From Gnetum montanum (taxonomy: Eukaryota; Streptophyta; Gnetopsida; Gnetales; Gnetaceae): a stretch of 64,000 nucleotides of DNA. Shown piece by piece: positions 47,000 through 58,060 of this stretch. The notes beneath the pieces were generated by a model. The model was not told the DNA's origin. It made no database searches and saw nothing but the letters and a program-made list of their open reading frames with translations. Each line of letters begins with the position of its first letter. The first letter of the stretch is position 1. Made by a program: the position numbers and the translations under genes. The DNA lies in assembly GCA_015680685.1 (NCBI GenBank), contig MNCI01000177.1:350912-414911 (forward strand), read 5' to 3'.

Positions 47000-49084
47000 C
47001 TATCCAAAATAAAGGACATTTCTAAGGCATTTTTTGAGATCTACTAACATTATCATTTACTTGTATGTTCATAGCACATGTGGTATTATTCCATTGAGGT
47101 TCTGGTGACAATCCTTCCTATGTTGTTGATGGTGACATACATTTGAGGAAAGTATGAGAGCATCAAGGATGTGACAGAGGATAAGAGGTACAAGATGGTG
47201 ATCCCATAATAGATGTTTCAAGTTGATGATATTTGAGAAAGTGGTAGTATTAATTCAAGGTAGAGGAAGTAGAACCATTTGGAGAAATAGGTTGTTAAAC
47301 ATAGTATCCATACAAGTCTAACTGGCAATAAGGGTATTGCTAGTTCATTAATGGCCTCCCCCATGACTATGGGCTTTTCCACTATGGTTGATAGTAGTTT
47401 TTAGGCTGATAAGAAGTCTCACTGAGATAGTACGATTGGATGTAGGACTATCTATAATTATCATGCAGATAAGGTAATTTCTTAGGCATTTGATTTTGTT
47501 CAAACATGGGATTCAAAGCAAAATCCCCATACTCTTATAGATGTAACATAATTGGGCAATAGTCCATTGGATGTTCATATTAGAAAATGTCACATCCATC
47601 ATCCTCTTTTGTGTTTGAGTCTATAGCTACTTCTACTATAGCTATTTTTTCTGTTTGCTGATAAGTATTCCTACCTACTTTTTTTGTTCTTTTTCCTCTT
47701 CTTATTTTTATCACTTAATCCTTTTTGTGTTACCCTATCTCCTATGGTTTCTAAATAGGTTATAAATTTTTCATATATCAACTACTATATCTTATCTATC
47801 CTTGCTTTAATCTTAGTAATAGACTTTTGTATTGGCAAGGTTTATTGTGAAATCAACACATCAAGAGCTACCTCTTTTTCCTAATCATAAATATGGACCT
47901 CCTCCTTTTGAAGAGTTGGATCCTAGTTATATTCTTCTACATTCTCCCTTTTACATAGCTCTTCTTCTTCTTTTACCACCTATTCCATTATCCTTTGTAT
48001 CTGATGGACTCTCAGTTTGGATAACCATCCTTGGGAATAGATCCCAAAGGTCTCCCTTGTTTTGTTACAAAGCCTATCTATGATGTGGAGAAGCTACTCT
48101 TTTTTAGAGTATCTCCATTTCTTCAAAGATAAGACTAGTGCTTGACAATGCTTCTCCACCTTAGTCTATCAAGTCAAAACCATAACTTGGACATCTATGT
48201 AGTAGAGAATAGTATCTATCCAAGGCCATGTCTAAGGATTCATGTTGTTCTTACTTCCATCCTTGGATTAGTTTTCTTAGATTGAACACTCTCACATAGG
48301 TTTGGTATTTTTCATTGAAGGGATAAAACATTTGGGACCACTGGTGGATTGAATCTAGTTCCAATGATTTATACCAACTTTTAGCTTCGTATATTAGTAT
48401 CATAGGAAAGAGATTAAGCTTTTGGCACTTACTTTCAATATCTTGCAAGGTGTAGGCATCATGGAAGGCTTGTAAATGATGTTGTGGATCATAATTATAG
48501 CCTCCCTCAAATTTAGTAATATTATTCATATCAAGATATTTGATGAAACTTTCCCTTTAATGCCTATGGTGTATTCTAACTACATTCTTGATCTATATCA
48601 TGCCTCTAGTAGCCAACAAGGGTTCATCTTTATCGAACATGTCATGGTGATAATATATATTTCTATTTGTCTAATAATGTTCATCTCTTATATTCTTACT
48701 TTAATTTTTTTCATCTTTTCTTTGATTTCTATTTCTATCTTCATCATCTTGACCCCTTAGTGGAGCTCCATCTCTATACCTATGTTCATCTTCATTAAAA
48801 CTAGATATTGAAGAGGAAGAGAAAGATGGGGAACTAGGAGAATCCCCTAATTTAGAGGAGGTCATAGGCCTTGAGGCCCTCCTTGTTCTAGAATATGTTT
48901 CATTCCCTCTAGGATTTTTTGCATCAATTGAACATAGTCTTTGAATGTAGTAAGGGTCCAAACAAGCATATGAGACCCCTATGTGTGGTAGTTCACTCCA
49001 ATTCTCTTCAATATAGAACATACCATTTCACCTACCAATGTCCTCATCATGTAATGTATTATTAGACCTATGTGAAGAAGACAT
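47000..49084 (-). pseudogene. gag of element E
   Basis: The likely start is ATG 49084 (MSSSHRSNNTLHDEDIGR). The N-terminus (WSELPHIGVSYACLDPYYIQRL) is the type seen in A. The capsid-like core at 48529-48251 reads FEGGYNYDPQHHLQAFHDAY and WYKSLELDSIHQWSQMF. The knuckle near 47605-47567 reads CDIF-stop-YEHPMDYC, with the second Cys changed. The Pro/Tyr-rich tail ends near 47250. No protease strand follows. Confidence 0.8.
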
Positions 49085-49187
49085 AGTTTTATTTGATAGT
49101 GTGTATGACTTAAAATATTAATATTTTCAAAAAGAGAAATTGTTAATACATCATTTATTATATAACTAATCTAGATAACTAGCACCA

Positions 49188-49205
49188 TCCCTAGTAACAT
49201 CACCA
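49188..49205 (-). promoter_or_regulatory. Primer binding site of element E (tRNA-Asp type, decayed)
   Basis: The minus-strand sequence TGGTGATGTTACTAGGGA follows the 5' LTR and fits the tRNA-Asp complement with several changes. Confidence 0.7.
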
Positions 49206-49206
49206 A

Positions 49207-49426
49207 TGATGAGTGACAAGTACCCCCTACATCCAATCATATGAATCACAAGCATTTACACACAATCTAATTGAATTCCATGGATGCAACTAGTATGACA
49301 TCTAGATTGTTAAGCATTAATTATAGTTCACTATCTTCTCACTTGGACTAGTGGTAGCTTTGTCAAGTATGGTTTAGACCAAAGTGAGGCATATGTTTGT
49401 TGATGTTTCTTTGGCCTTAAACTAAT
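49207..49426 (-). repeat. 5' LTR of element E, U5-side part
   Basis: This part is interrupted at 49426 by element F. The LTR resumes after F at 58061-58613. The words on both sides of the break (GCCTTAAACTAAT / CTTAAAAATAAT) are contiguous in the 3' LTR near 40918-40945, which confirms a single LTR. Confidence 0.9.
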
Positions 49427-50385
49427 TGATGAGATCAATTACTCTAGTGGTTTATTCTAATTATTAGAGTGGCAGTTTTTCTAATTATTAGAGTGGAAAT
49501 TTCTCTAAAATTAGAGTGGCAGTTTTTCTAAAATTAGAGTGGTAGTTTCTCTAAAATTAGAGGGGTAGTTTCTCTAAAATTAGAATGCCAGTTTCTCTAA
49601 AATTAGAGTGGCAGTTTTTCTAATTATTAGAGTAGTTGCTCCCAAGCCTATAAATATAGTGCCAAGGCACACAATTTAGAAGGAAGTCTTGGAAGGAAGT
49701 TTTTCAAGGAAAGTGTTTTAGAATTCTTTTAGGAGTCAAGTTAGAGTATTTTTCAAGTGCCCATAGCAAGAGGTCTAAGTGTGGATGGATCTTTATTCGA
49801 GCATTATGTACCTGAGCACAACTTGTGTACAGTAATAAAGATGAGCTCTTGAATTCATCCTTGTAGCACTTGAGATTTTTTTTCTTGCTCATTTCTTTTA
49901 TTTTATTTTCTTCTACATTTATTTTATTTTATTTTATGCACTTTACATTTCTATTATTAGCACACATAGTATGATCACTTCGAGCATGCGTGTAACACTT
50001 GGTAACCCAATAATGATTAGCGTTTGATAATCCTAGTAGTGTTTCACTAGTTCAAGATGTGTACAGCAAGTGAGAACAAATACTGGTGTTAGGATTAGTT
50101 AAAGGCTAGTTAATTATTAGTTAAGCTACATTAGTCACTTAATTATCTCTCTCTCTCCTCCCATATTAGCAGCAGGACATAAAAACATAAAAGCTATAAA
50201 AATCATATTTTTGAAGCTTACTTAACCATATAATCGTGACATACAAGTTTGGGAACATAATGATCAACCAACACATCCTTGTTTCACAAAGGTGCATAGG
50301 CACTTAGTCCTTGGAATTCAACTGGATCACATGTGAAACACTTGTATTCGTATGGTTGAGCATAGGGATTCCTTGACGTTCATCA
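49427..50385 (+). repeat. 5' LTR of element F
   Basis: This LTR starts TGATGAGATC and ends TTCATCA. The U3 holds about eight tandem 23-24-bp units (49439-49635) in place of palindromes, then CTATAAATATAG at 49648. A nine-base stem, ATCTTTATT / AATAAAGAT, with a 36-nt loop is at 49789-49842. The 3' LTR has about five units. Confidence 0.93.
49439..49635 (+). repeat. 23-24-bp tandem repeat in F U3
   Basis: The units resemble AGAGTGGCAGTTTCTCTAA plus AATT or TTATT. About eight stand in the 5' LTR and about five in the 3' LTR (57185-57318). The repeat is a direct, AT-rich array that ends just before the TATA box, so it may serve as the LTR enhancer. Confidence 0.85.
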
Positions 50386-50386
50386 T

Positions 50387-50406
50387 TGGTGCCATTGTTG
50401 AGGACT
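50387..50406 (+). promoter_or_regulatory. Primer binding site of element F (tRNA-Asp type)
   Basis: TGGTGCCATTGTTGAGGAC starts two bases after the 5' LTR. It matches the tRNA-Asp complement except for transition-type changes. Confidence 0.85.
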
Positions 50407-50523
50407 TAGTTTTTTGTGGACTAATTAGAACATAGGAAATCATTTACATCATTGAAACAAACCCTTAGGATTGATTGAGAAAATAATAAACAAGAATACA
50501 TTGCACATTGAATAGACAATTAT

Positions 50524-52880
50524 GTCTCCTTCTTTGTACGAAAGCGCCTCGTCGCCTAGGTCTGAAACAAGAAATAATTGGTGGTGTAATACACATGATG
50601 TTAATCTACTAGTCCCTCAACAAGTTTGAGTGGTATATATTCATCCTAATAAGTATATACCAGACTTCACATTTATCCTCCATCAAGACGAACAACTATG
50701 TTGGTGAGAATTAGAAGGTAACATAGTGTTACCTCCTGATCGTTCAGTCCTAAGCATTCTTCTTCATGCTCTCACATGCATTGGCATGCCGCATTTACAT
50801 GTAGAATATGTTGTGAAAGACCATGACTTGAGCGAATACCATCCCACAGAGGCACAACATCAAAGGGACTTGCAATAGAAGAGACATCATAAGTATTTCA
50901 AGGGTAAGTGGTCTTAGGATGCCCCACATGTCTTAAGCAAAAATGANCAAGGGTAAGTGGTCTTAGGATGCCCCACATGTCTTAAGCAAAAATGAGGGTG
51001 GTGAACCTACCTCAGGCAGTCAACCACACAACGATGTTCCTCCCCTTGACTTTGGCCAAGGGGTTGTGTATCAGGACCTTCATTTTAGTATTCATAACCC
51101 AGGTCTTGATACCCATGGGCACAAAGGATCTAAAAAAGGGACATGAACTTATGATAAAGGTGGACATTCTTATTGCAATTGTGATTGGGGCTGAGACAGT
51201 AGAAGAAAAGGTAGCAAACATCATTATGGTGGTAGTTCTCCTTCTTCTTTACCTTGATCATCTCCTTCACCTCTCCTTCAATATTTGGACATAGTCATAA
51301 AGAAAAAGATCATGGGGATAAAGGCAGGCAAAGTGGAAGTCATAGAAGAAATAGCCAGAAAAGGAGACGAGTGCACTCTAGAGAGTCATGACATAGAAGA
51401 AGGGAGAGTAGGAAACAACGTAGGCATCATAGATGCCACAGATGAGATGATCATAACAAATCCCTACTCACTACTTGAAGTATGTTGGACATAACTAAGA
51501 CTATTAGAATTCCAACAAGGCACCAGAAAGATAGTAGGATCAAGAGCTTAGATATGAACAATATCCCACAATTTGAAGGGGGATACAATGCTAATCCTCA
51601 AAATCACTTACAAGAATTCCATGATGCATGTGCCTTACAAAATATAGAGAATGAATGGCAAAAAATTAAGTTGTTTCCACGGACACTATTTAAAGAAGTG
51701 GAAAGCTGGTATCGATCTTTAGAACTGGAATCCATTCGTAGGTGGAGTACTATGTTAGAACTATTTAATGACAAGTACCAACCATACTCTTGAGTGTCTA
51801 ACTTACGAAGGCAAATCAAAGGCTGGAAACAAAGAGGACATGACCCCTTGGATGTTGTCATGGGCTAATATTATGCACTATTACATCATTGTCCTAGCCA
51901 TGGTTATTTGCAAAGGGATCAACTACGCCATCTCGTGGATGGGCTTAGGCATGAAACAAGAAGAACCCTTGGGACTTATGCTTAAGGAAGACTATCCAAG
52001 CTTAGGTTCCATCAAATTCAAAAACTATTGGAGCAAGTTGCTGAGGAAGAAGGTGAGCTATAGAAGAGAGAAAGTGCAGAAGAGTATAACCAAGATCCTT
52101 CTCTTTGGAAGAGGGGAGTAAGATTTTGTGAGGATGAAGAAGAGTCACCACTCAAAGAGATGGTGAATAGGAAAAATTTTCCTATCCAAAAAATGATATC
52201 AGAAGTTTTGGAAAAAGTAGACCAAATGTGGGATTCCCTAAATAATAGATTTTAAACTATTCTTAAAATAGTAGAGGAGTCTAGAGGGCAAGGTAGTGAT
52301 CGTGAAATAGAGAAGCTAAACATGCACGTAGTAAGGGTAAGGGCAAAGTTGCCATCATTAAAGAGGTTGCGGATTTGAAAATAGACAATGATAGTGGATG
52401 TGAGATATGTTCATATGACCATCCTAAGGGATGTTGCCCTGTAATCTCACATCTACAGGAATCTAAGGTGTATGCACTCAACCCATGATTAAACACAAGG
52501 CAAACACCCCAAAGGTTACCTTATCCTCAAGGTAACCCAAGGTAATTCCACCAACCCTTAACATATTATCCCAGTGGAACTCCACCACAATTGATTGGGA
52601 AATATCAACAGTGGTAGCACCCACAATCATGGGGAATGGCACCATCAAGGCAATAGTATCCTTACTAGCAACCTGACTCATATAGATATTACGTGTAGCA
52701 GCCAATTTTCCCATGTGACTCTACTGAGCACATCATTCTTCAACCTTACTACCAAGCCCATGAGTATTATAGGACTTCCTCTTTTAGGGGCAATATTCTG
52801 CAAGCATATCATCCTTCTCATGTGGCCGCATCTCTTCCACCAATAGCTCCACTACCACTTGCTCCCGCAATGCAAGGTGA
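50524..52880 (+). pseudogene. gag of element F
   Basis: It starts at ATG 50524 (MSPSLYESASSPRSETR). The N-terminal phrases DFTFILHQDEQLCW and GNIVLPPDRSVLSILLHAL match B and D. An assembly fault interrupts it at 50899-50995. The capsid-like core is open at 51482-51793 (FEGGYNANPQNHLQEFHDAC, WYRSLELESIRRWSTML) and continues after a stop with DPLDVVMG and GLRHETRRTLGTYA. The knuckle CEICSYDHPKGCC at 52399-52437 has all ligands. A Pro/His/Gln-rich tail follows. Frameshifts and stops are scattered. Confidence 0.85.
50899..50995. other. Assembly fault: 48-bp exact duplicate around a single N
   Basis: Positions 50899-50946 and 50948-50995 are identical 48-mers separated by one N at 50947. Two contig ends that overlap were placed side by side with a one-base gap. 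The true sequence very probably has one copy, so the gag frame across this point should not be used. Confidence 0.9.
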
Positions 52881-53052
52881 AATCCCTACCCATTCATAGC
52901 AACGTAATGCCACAAGGTCTGTTAACTCTCAACCTACTGTTGGTTCCAACAACCACATGAAGAAAAGACATTTCTTTAAGACCAACAGTTCAACCAAGCC
53001 CTTGTAATCACAAGTAGTTGATTCCTTAGATGCCTCAGTATCAATCAAAACA

Positions 53053-53560
53053 TTGGAACCCCCTTCAACTCAACCACCACACTCAATGCATACAGTCATG
53101 CTAACACATGCCATCACAGATTGGATCAAATTTGGCCACCTTCCTAGGAAATTCTTTAATCTTGGAAGCCCTCTGGTATACTTAAAAATCATTGGAAATG
53201 CACCGTGCAAGGCTCTTTTGGATTCAAGCTTCGGTGTCAGCTTGATTTCTCAAGAAATGTACAAGGCCTGGAACCTACCTCCATTAAAAAAGAGCAACAT
53301 CCACTAGAGTTGGCTAACTAGTCCATCACTGTCCCATTGAGATTGGTGGAAGACATTGTTACCACTATTTTTCAGTAGTCATGCCCAGCTGACTTCCTAG
53401 TGATTTAGGTAAACAATGGTGGGGGGACCTCCCAATCATAATTGGAAGAGCATGGCTAAGCACCATCAATGCACACCTAGGAATCCGTGATCTTTCCCTA
53501 GAAATATCAAAAGAAAATACATTCAAAAAGATCGAGAAGAAAAAAGTTCTATGCATTGCA
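53053..53560 (+). pseudogene. Retropepsin-like protease of element F
   Basis: The open frame 53053-53307 contains HAITDWIKFGHLPRK and FNLGSPLVYLKI. The active-site strand at 53215-53256 reads LLDSSFGVSLISQEMY, so the usual D-T/S-G is D-S-S. Beyond a frameshift the second strand (IIIGRAWLSTINAHLG-like) is found at about 53435-53485. The frame is continuous in order with gag and precedes RT, as in Ty3/gypsy. Confidence 0.8.
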
Positions 53561-53869
53561 TACAGTGACATAGGGTGTAATTGCATGTAGTGGTCATGGT
53601 TTGTGCAAAATTTAACATTGTCTACACGCAATTAGTGTGCATAAGTGATCAACATACAAAGATGCCTATATGTAGCAGCCACACAATAGGAAGACACCCA
53701 ATGGTTGACAGCTGATCAAGAAAGCAGATCACTCATATGTGTGGAACCAACTGAGGGTTTGACTTGTGCTTACATCAATAGGATAGACGCATTAGAGCAA
53801 GTCCACCGCCAACTTCCAAGTTTTAACCTTGAAAATGTCAATTGGGGGAAGTTGGAAATCCCTAAAAAA

Positions 53870-54835
53870 TTTAAGTAGGAGCCCCTCGAACTGAAACCAT
53901 TGTCCACTGAAATGGAATACGCATTCCTTAAAAATAGAAAATTAGTAATTATCAACACTAAGCTTGCTCCTCAACAAAAAGAAGAACTATTGAAGGTAAT
54001 CAATAGATGGTCAAAAGCCTTTACTTGGTCATATCCCAAATTAACTGGAATAGATCCTAGGATATGGCAACATAGGATTTACATCGACACCTTCATGAAG
54101 CCTCAAAGACAACCATGGAGGCATTTGAACCCAAAGCTAAAGTAAGTAGTCAAGGAAGAAATCAAACAGCTTCTCAAGGATGGGTTCATATACTTCATTA
54201 CTAATAATGAATGGGTTAGCCCCTTAGTTATTATGCCTAAAAGGGAGGTAAATGGAGGGTGTGCATAGATTTTAGGATACTGAATATGGCAACATTTGAA
54301 GATCACTTTCCATTGCCATTTGTTGACTAAGTCTGAGACACCATCACAGGGCATCGCTACTACAGCTTTCTGGATGGATATAGTGAATATAATCAAATAC
54401 AAATAGCCCTAGAATACCAAGCCAAGACTACATTCACCAATCCTTGGGAAACATTTGCATACAAATAGATGTCGTTTGGCTTGTGCAATGCCCCTGCAAC
54501 ATTTCAACGACTAGCTCTACGCATCTTCCAATAGTAGATAGAAAATGGTGTGAAGGTCTTTATGGATGACTTCTCCACTTATGGAGAAAACTTTGATCAA
54601 GCCTTGGACTGGTTAGAGTAAGTGTTAAAAATATGTGTAGAAACCAATTTGAGGCTCAACTAGTAGAAAATTCATTTTATTATCCAAGAAGACATGCTAG
54701 GGCACAAAATCTCACACATAGGGATAGAGGTAGACCTCGAGAAAATCCAAATTATCCAAGGAATTACTGGTCAACCGAAAATTGTCAAAGATATTTGATC
54801 ATTCCTTGGACATATTGGCTACCTCTATATACTAT
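53870..54835 (+). pseudogene. Reverse transcriptase of element F
   Basis: The frame begins with the linker PLELKPLSTEMEYAFL, then INRWSKAFTWSYPKLTGIDP, as in Athila/Tat-like RT. It continues through KEEIKQLLKDGFIYFITNNEW and SPLVIMPK. A one-base shift near 54245 precedes RVCIDFRILN; then come SFLDGYSEYNQIQIA, MSFGLCNAPATFQRL and the catalytic box VFMDDFSTYG (FMDD at 54559-54570). The last part is FLGHIGYL, the normal start of the connection to RNase H. Several CAG/CAA-to-stop and Trp-to-stop changes are present. Confidence 0.9.
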
Positions 54836-54837
54836 CC

Positions 54838-55296
54838 ATGGCATGTGACCTCAACCTTGACCTTGATCTAGCACAGAAACAACGGTTAGTAACCCTTAAC
54901 TTGCTAGATGAAAATCGACTAGATACCTTGTCATCTAACAAGTTGTGGAAGGAATTCAATAAAAAACATCATGACCTAAGGATTAGGAAAGTTAAATATA
55001 AACCAAGAGATAACGTTCTCTACTAGAATCCCACACATGTTCCACAACGTACTAAATTTCAAACACTGTGGGAAGGATCCTATATTATTTATGCAACTTT
55101 TTCTTCAGGGGTCATGAAAATATACAAACCTGAGAGCCCAGACAAGAAACTGTTGGTCAACGTACAACAAACCAAACCTTTCCATGAGCTTAGGATAACC
55201 AATACACATGCTACCTCTCTTGGTGGACAACCTTACTCACTATTTTGGATCTCCTCCTTTCAACTTAGTCATGAGGGAGATGGCCACCTATGCTAG
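54838..55296 (+). pseudogene. Integrase C-terminal tail of element F
   Basis: Directly after the truncated RT the frame reads CDLNLDLDLAQKQRL and LNLLDENRLDTL, then KYKPRDNVLY. It continues after a stop with RTKFQTLWEGSYIIY and VQQTKPFH. This is the familiar C-terminal part of Ty3/gypsy integrase (ALDLDLxxAGxxR, LNELDExR, the P-G-Q/D-x-V-L box and W-G-P/S-Y). The HHCC domain, the DDE core and all of RNase H are missing, so roughly 2 kb was deleted at about 54835. Confidence 0.82.
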
Positions 55297-57178
55297 TCAT
55301 TCTAGGCCCTCTGTTCCTTTTGAGCTTTTTTTTTATGCATTCTTTCAACTTTTCTTATTCTTTTAACACCATTGTTCATGTTTTATTTGTTTCTTTGTTT
55401 TCTTGATTTACTTTTATTCATCACATAATAAGTGTTCATGATGGTGGATTGAATTATATCATATTAATTGCTAATGTTTGATTTTTACCTTTGAATTATG
55501 ATGTTGATATTAAGGTATGGTTCTTTTGGTAAAATAGGCAATGAGTCCACACCATCCACTCATCCATACAACTCTATGGTCTTCTTTGGCTTGGAACTAT
55601 ATAGTCCCTCTTTTTTTAAGTAAACTTTTAATGAATTTGTGGCTGGGGATTTTTCAAACCAAGGAAAGACTCAAAGGATGAAAAGGGTGTGACTTTAAGG
55701 GGATTCGATGCATTTTTGTTGGCCATTCTCTTTGGTGCTTCGATGCTTTCTCTTGGGTTTTCCACCATTCTGACATTCTTTAAAAATCAGGAAGCCGAGT
55801 GAATAAAAATAAGTCTTTGCATGGTGTGGTTCTCATGCAAAAAAAAAAAGAGTAAGAATTCAAAGCACACCCCTTAGACATAATAAAGCAATATGGGCTA
55901 CAAGCACTCGTTATGGAATTGGAAAGACATGTTACCCATGCTTGAATATTCTCTCTAACTAAGGCCCTTTCTCACTTCCTACTTCTCCATCTCGCTCTCC
56001 TCGAAATGGTGGTGACTCTTTGTGGAAGCATTCTTGTTGTTTCAAGTGGATGGATTGGTCAAGTGTGTTGATGTGAGGTCACTGGATGTGGTTTATTTGA
56101 GTATGGATTTGGGATGAGTTCTACTCAGTTACATTAACCATAAAATACACAAGGGGTTGTACACAACCTTGTTCTTGGGATTCCATTCCATTCTCTCCTC
56201 TCCATCTTTCTTCCCATTTTCCACCTCATTACTAGTTTTATCATTAGTCCATTCTGGGTTGATGCATTTTTTTTCTTTGGTGAATTCTTGTGGGTAAGTT
56301 TTTAACTCTTTCTTCCAAATGACATTCCTAGAGCCTACGGACTCTTTGGTTTGTGGGTTTATTAGGGCATAAAAGGCATGATCCTGCTTTGGGGAGGACT
56401 CACTGGCATTTTTTTTGGTGCAATTGTTAACTTCTTTCTCTTAAACATTTCCTGCAATTAATCATTTCTTATTTTATCCCCATCCATGACATCCATTTTA
56501 TTGGTGTTGCCATTGATATTTTTTCCCATGTTTCTTGTTCCTCATATTTTTTCATCTTATAGCTACCAGAGGTTCACTCTTATTTGTGGAGGCCCTGGCA
56601 TAAATTTTTCAATTTTCTCCATTTTACTATTTGCCTAACCCCTACACCTTGGGTAGTCACCTGTGATAAATCTTTGAACCAGTTTCTGCTAGAACAACTA
56701 CAAAACCAATGCACTTCATATCGAGGCAAGGTATCAACTGCATTATGGTTCATCTATCCTTGCTCATTTGTAACTATGTTTTGTGTGCAAATGGTGATCA
56801 TACAAATAATGGAATGGACTTGGAGGAAGCACTCAAGATGGACCAGAACTGGAGCATTTATGAAAGGAGCAATTTTGGTGTCGTGGCTATGGATAAACAA
56901 CAGAAGGTGCAATCTTAACATTAGTAGCAACACACTTCATTTTTTTTTCTCTCTTTCTCTACAAGCTACCAAATAAAGGCTTGGATGTCATTTATGTATG
57001 AGTTTTCACCACAATGGTCATGAATACTAATGTTGTAATATGCTTATTGATCCATTCACTGGGCATGTTGAGTCTATCATCCCATTCCACTGTCAGTTGT
57101 CAATTAGTCAATAATCCCATACCTTCTCAATATTTTGTAAGGAACTCGAGGACAAGTTTTCATTTAGTCATGGGGGTA
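55297..57178 (+). other. 3' non-coding domain of element F
   Basis: A T-rich tract lies at about 55320-55420, block 1 (CAATGAGTCCACACCATCCA) at 55539-55580, block 2 (CCTGCTTTGGGGAGGACTCA) at about 56363-56408, and the polypurine tract CATGGGGGTA at 57169-57178. The phrase on TCTTTGCATGGTGTGGTTCTCA (about 55815-55840) also occurs in B (about 18350-18395) and E (46010-46040). Open frames 56584-56976 and 56709-56918 overlap in different frames and have no support. Confidence 0.7.
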
Positions 57179-58055
57179 TGATGAGAGTGGTTACTCTAGC
57201 AGTTTATTCTAATTATTAAAGTGGTAGTTTCTCGAAAATTAGAGTGGCAGTTTCTCTAAAAGAGTGGTAGTTTCACTAAAATTAGAGTGCCAGTTTTTCT
57301 AATTATTAGAGTAGTTGCTCCCAAGCCTATAAATATAGTGCCCAGGCACATAATTTAGAAGGAAGTTTTTCAAGGGAAGTATTTTTGAAGTCTTTTAGGA
57401 GTCAAGTTAGAGTATTTTCCAAGTGCCCATAATAGGAGGTCTAAGTGTGGATGGATCTTTATTCAAGCATTGTGTACCTGAGCACACCTTGTGTACGACA
57501 ATAAAGACAAGCTCTTGGATTCATCCTTGCAACACTTGAGATTTTTTTTCTTGCTCATTTCTTTTATTTTATTTTCTTCTACATTTATTTTATTTTATTT
57601 TATGCACTTTACATTTTTGTTATTAGCACACATAGTACGATCACTTCGAGCATGTGTGTAACACTTGGTAACCCAATAATGATTAGCGTTTGGTAATCCC
57701 AGTAGTGTTATGCTGGTTCAGGATGTGTATAGCATGTGAGAATGGATACTGATGTTAGGATTAGTTAAAGGCTAGTTAATCAGTAGTTAAGTTAAATTAG
57801 TCACTTAGTTATCTCTCTCTCTCCTCCCTTATTAGCAGTAAGACATAAAAACATAAAAGCTATAAAAATCATATGCCTCAAGCTTACTTAACCATACAAT
57901 CATGACATACAAGTAAGTTTGGGAAGACAACGATCAACCAACCTATCCTTTTTCCACAAAGACACATAGGCACTTAGTCCTTAGAATTTGACCAAATCAC
58001 ACGTGAAACATTTATATTCATATGGTTGAGCATAGGGGTACCTTGCCACTCATCA
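57179..58055 (+). repeat. 3' LTR of element F
   Basis: The 877-bp LTR starts TGATGAGAGTGG and ends CTCATCA, followed by CTAAT. It is 82 bp shorter than the 5' LTR, mostly through about three fewer U3 units. Confidence 0.93.
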
Positions 58056-58060
58056 CTAAT

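Larger units (their letters stand above)
49427..58055 (+). mobile_element. Element F: Ty3/gypsy-type retrotransposon with gag, protease, RT and an integrase tail
   Basis: An 8.6-kb plus-strand element inserted into the 5' LTR of E, with LTRs at 49427-50385 (959 bp) and 57179-58055 (877 bp) and the perfect duplication CTAAT (49422-49426, 58056-58060). It is the only member here with reverse transcriptase. Coding order is gag, protease, RT, integrase C-terminus. RNase H and the integrase zinc and catalytic parts are missing at one junction near 54835. It lacks the accessory ORF: block 2 is followed after about 760 bp by the polypurine tract CATGGGGGTA and the 3' LTR. Protein order and primer site place it in Ty3/gypsy, probably near Athila. 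Confidence 0.94.

Noticed and set aside
49439-49635. Regular short repeats resembling a CRISPR array
   Set aside because: The 23-24-bp units are contiguous with no unique spacers, lie in an LTR U3 and recur in the partner LTR of a plant retroelement.
56584-56976. 130-aa open frame near the 3' end of element F, a candidate for the missing accessory ORF
   Set aside because: It has none of the accessory phrases (ETYQFWHNK, coiled-coil tail), and the aligned part of element B is not open.
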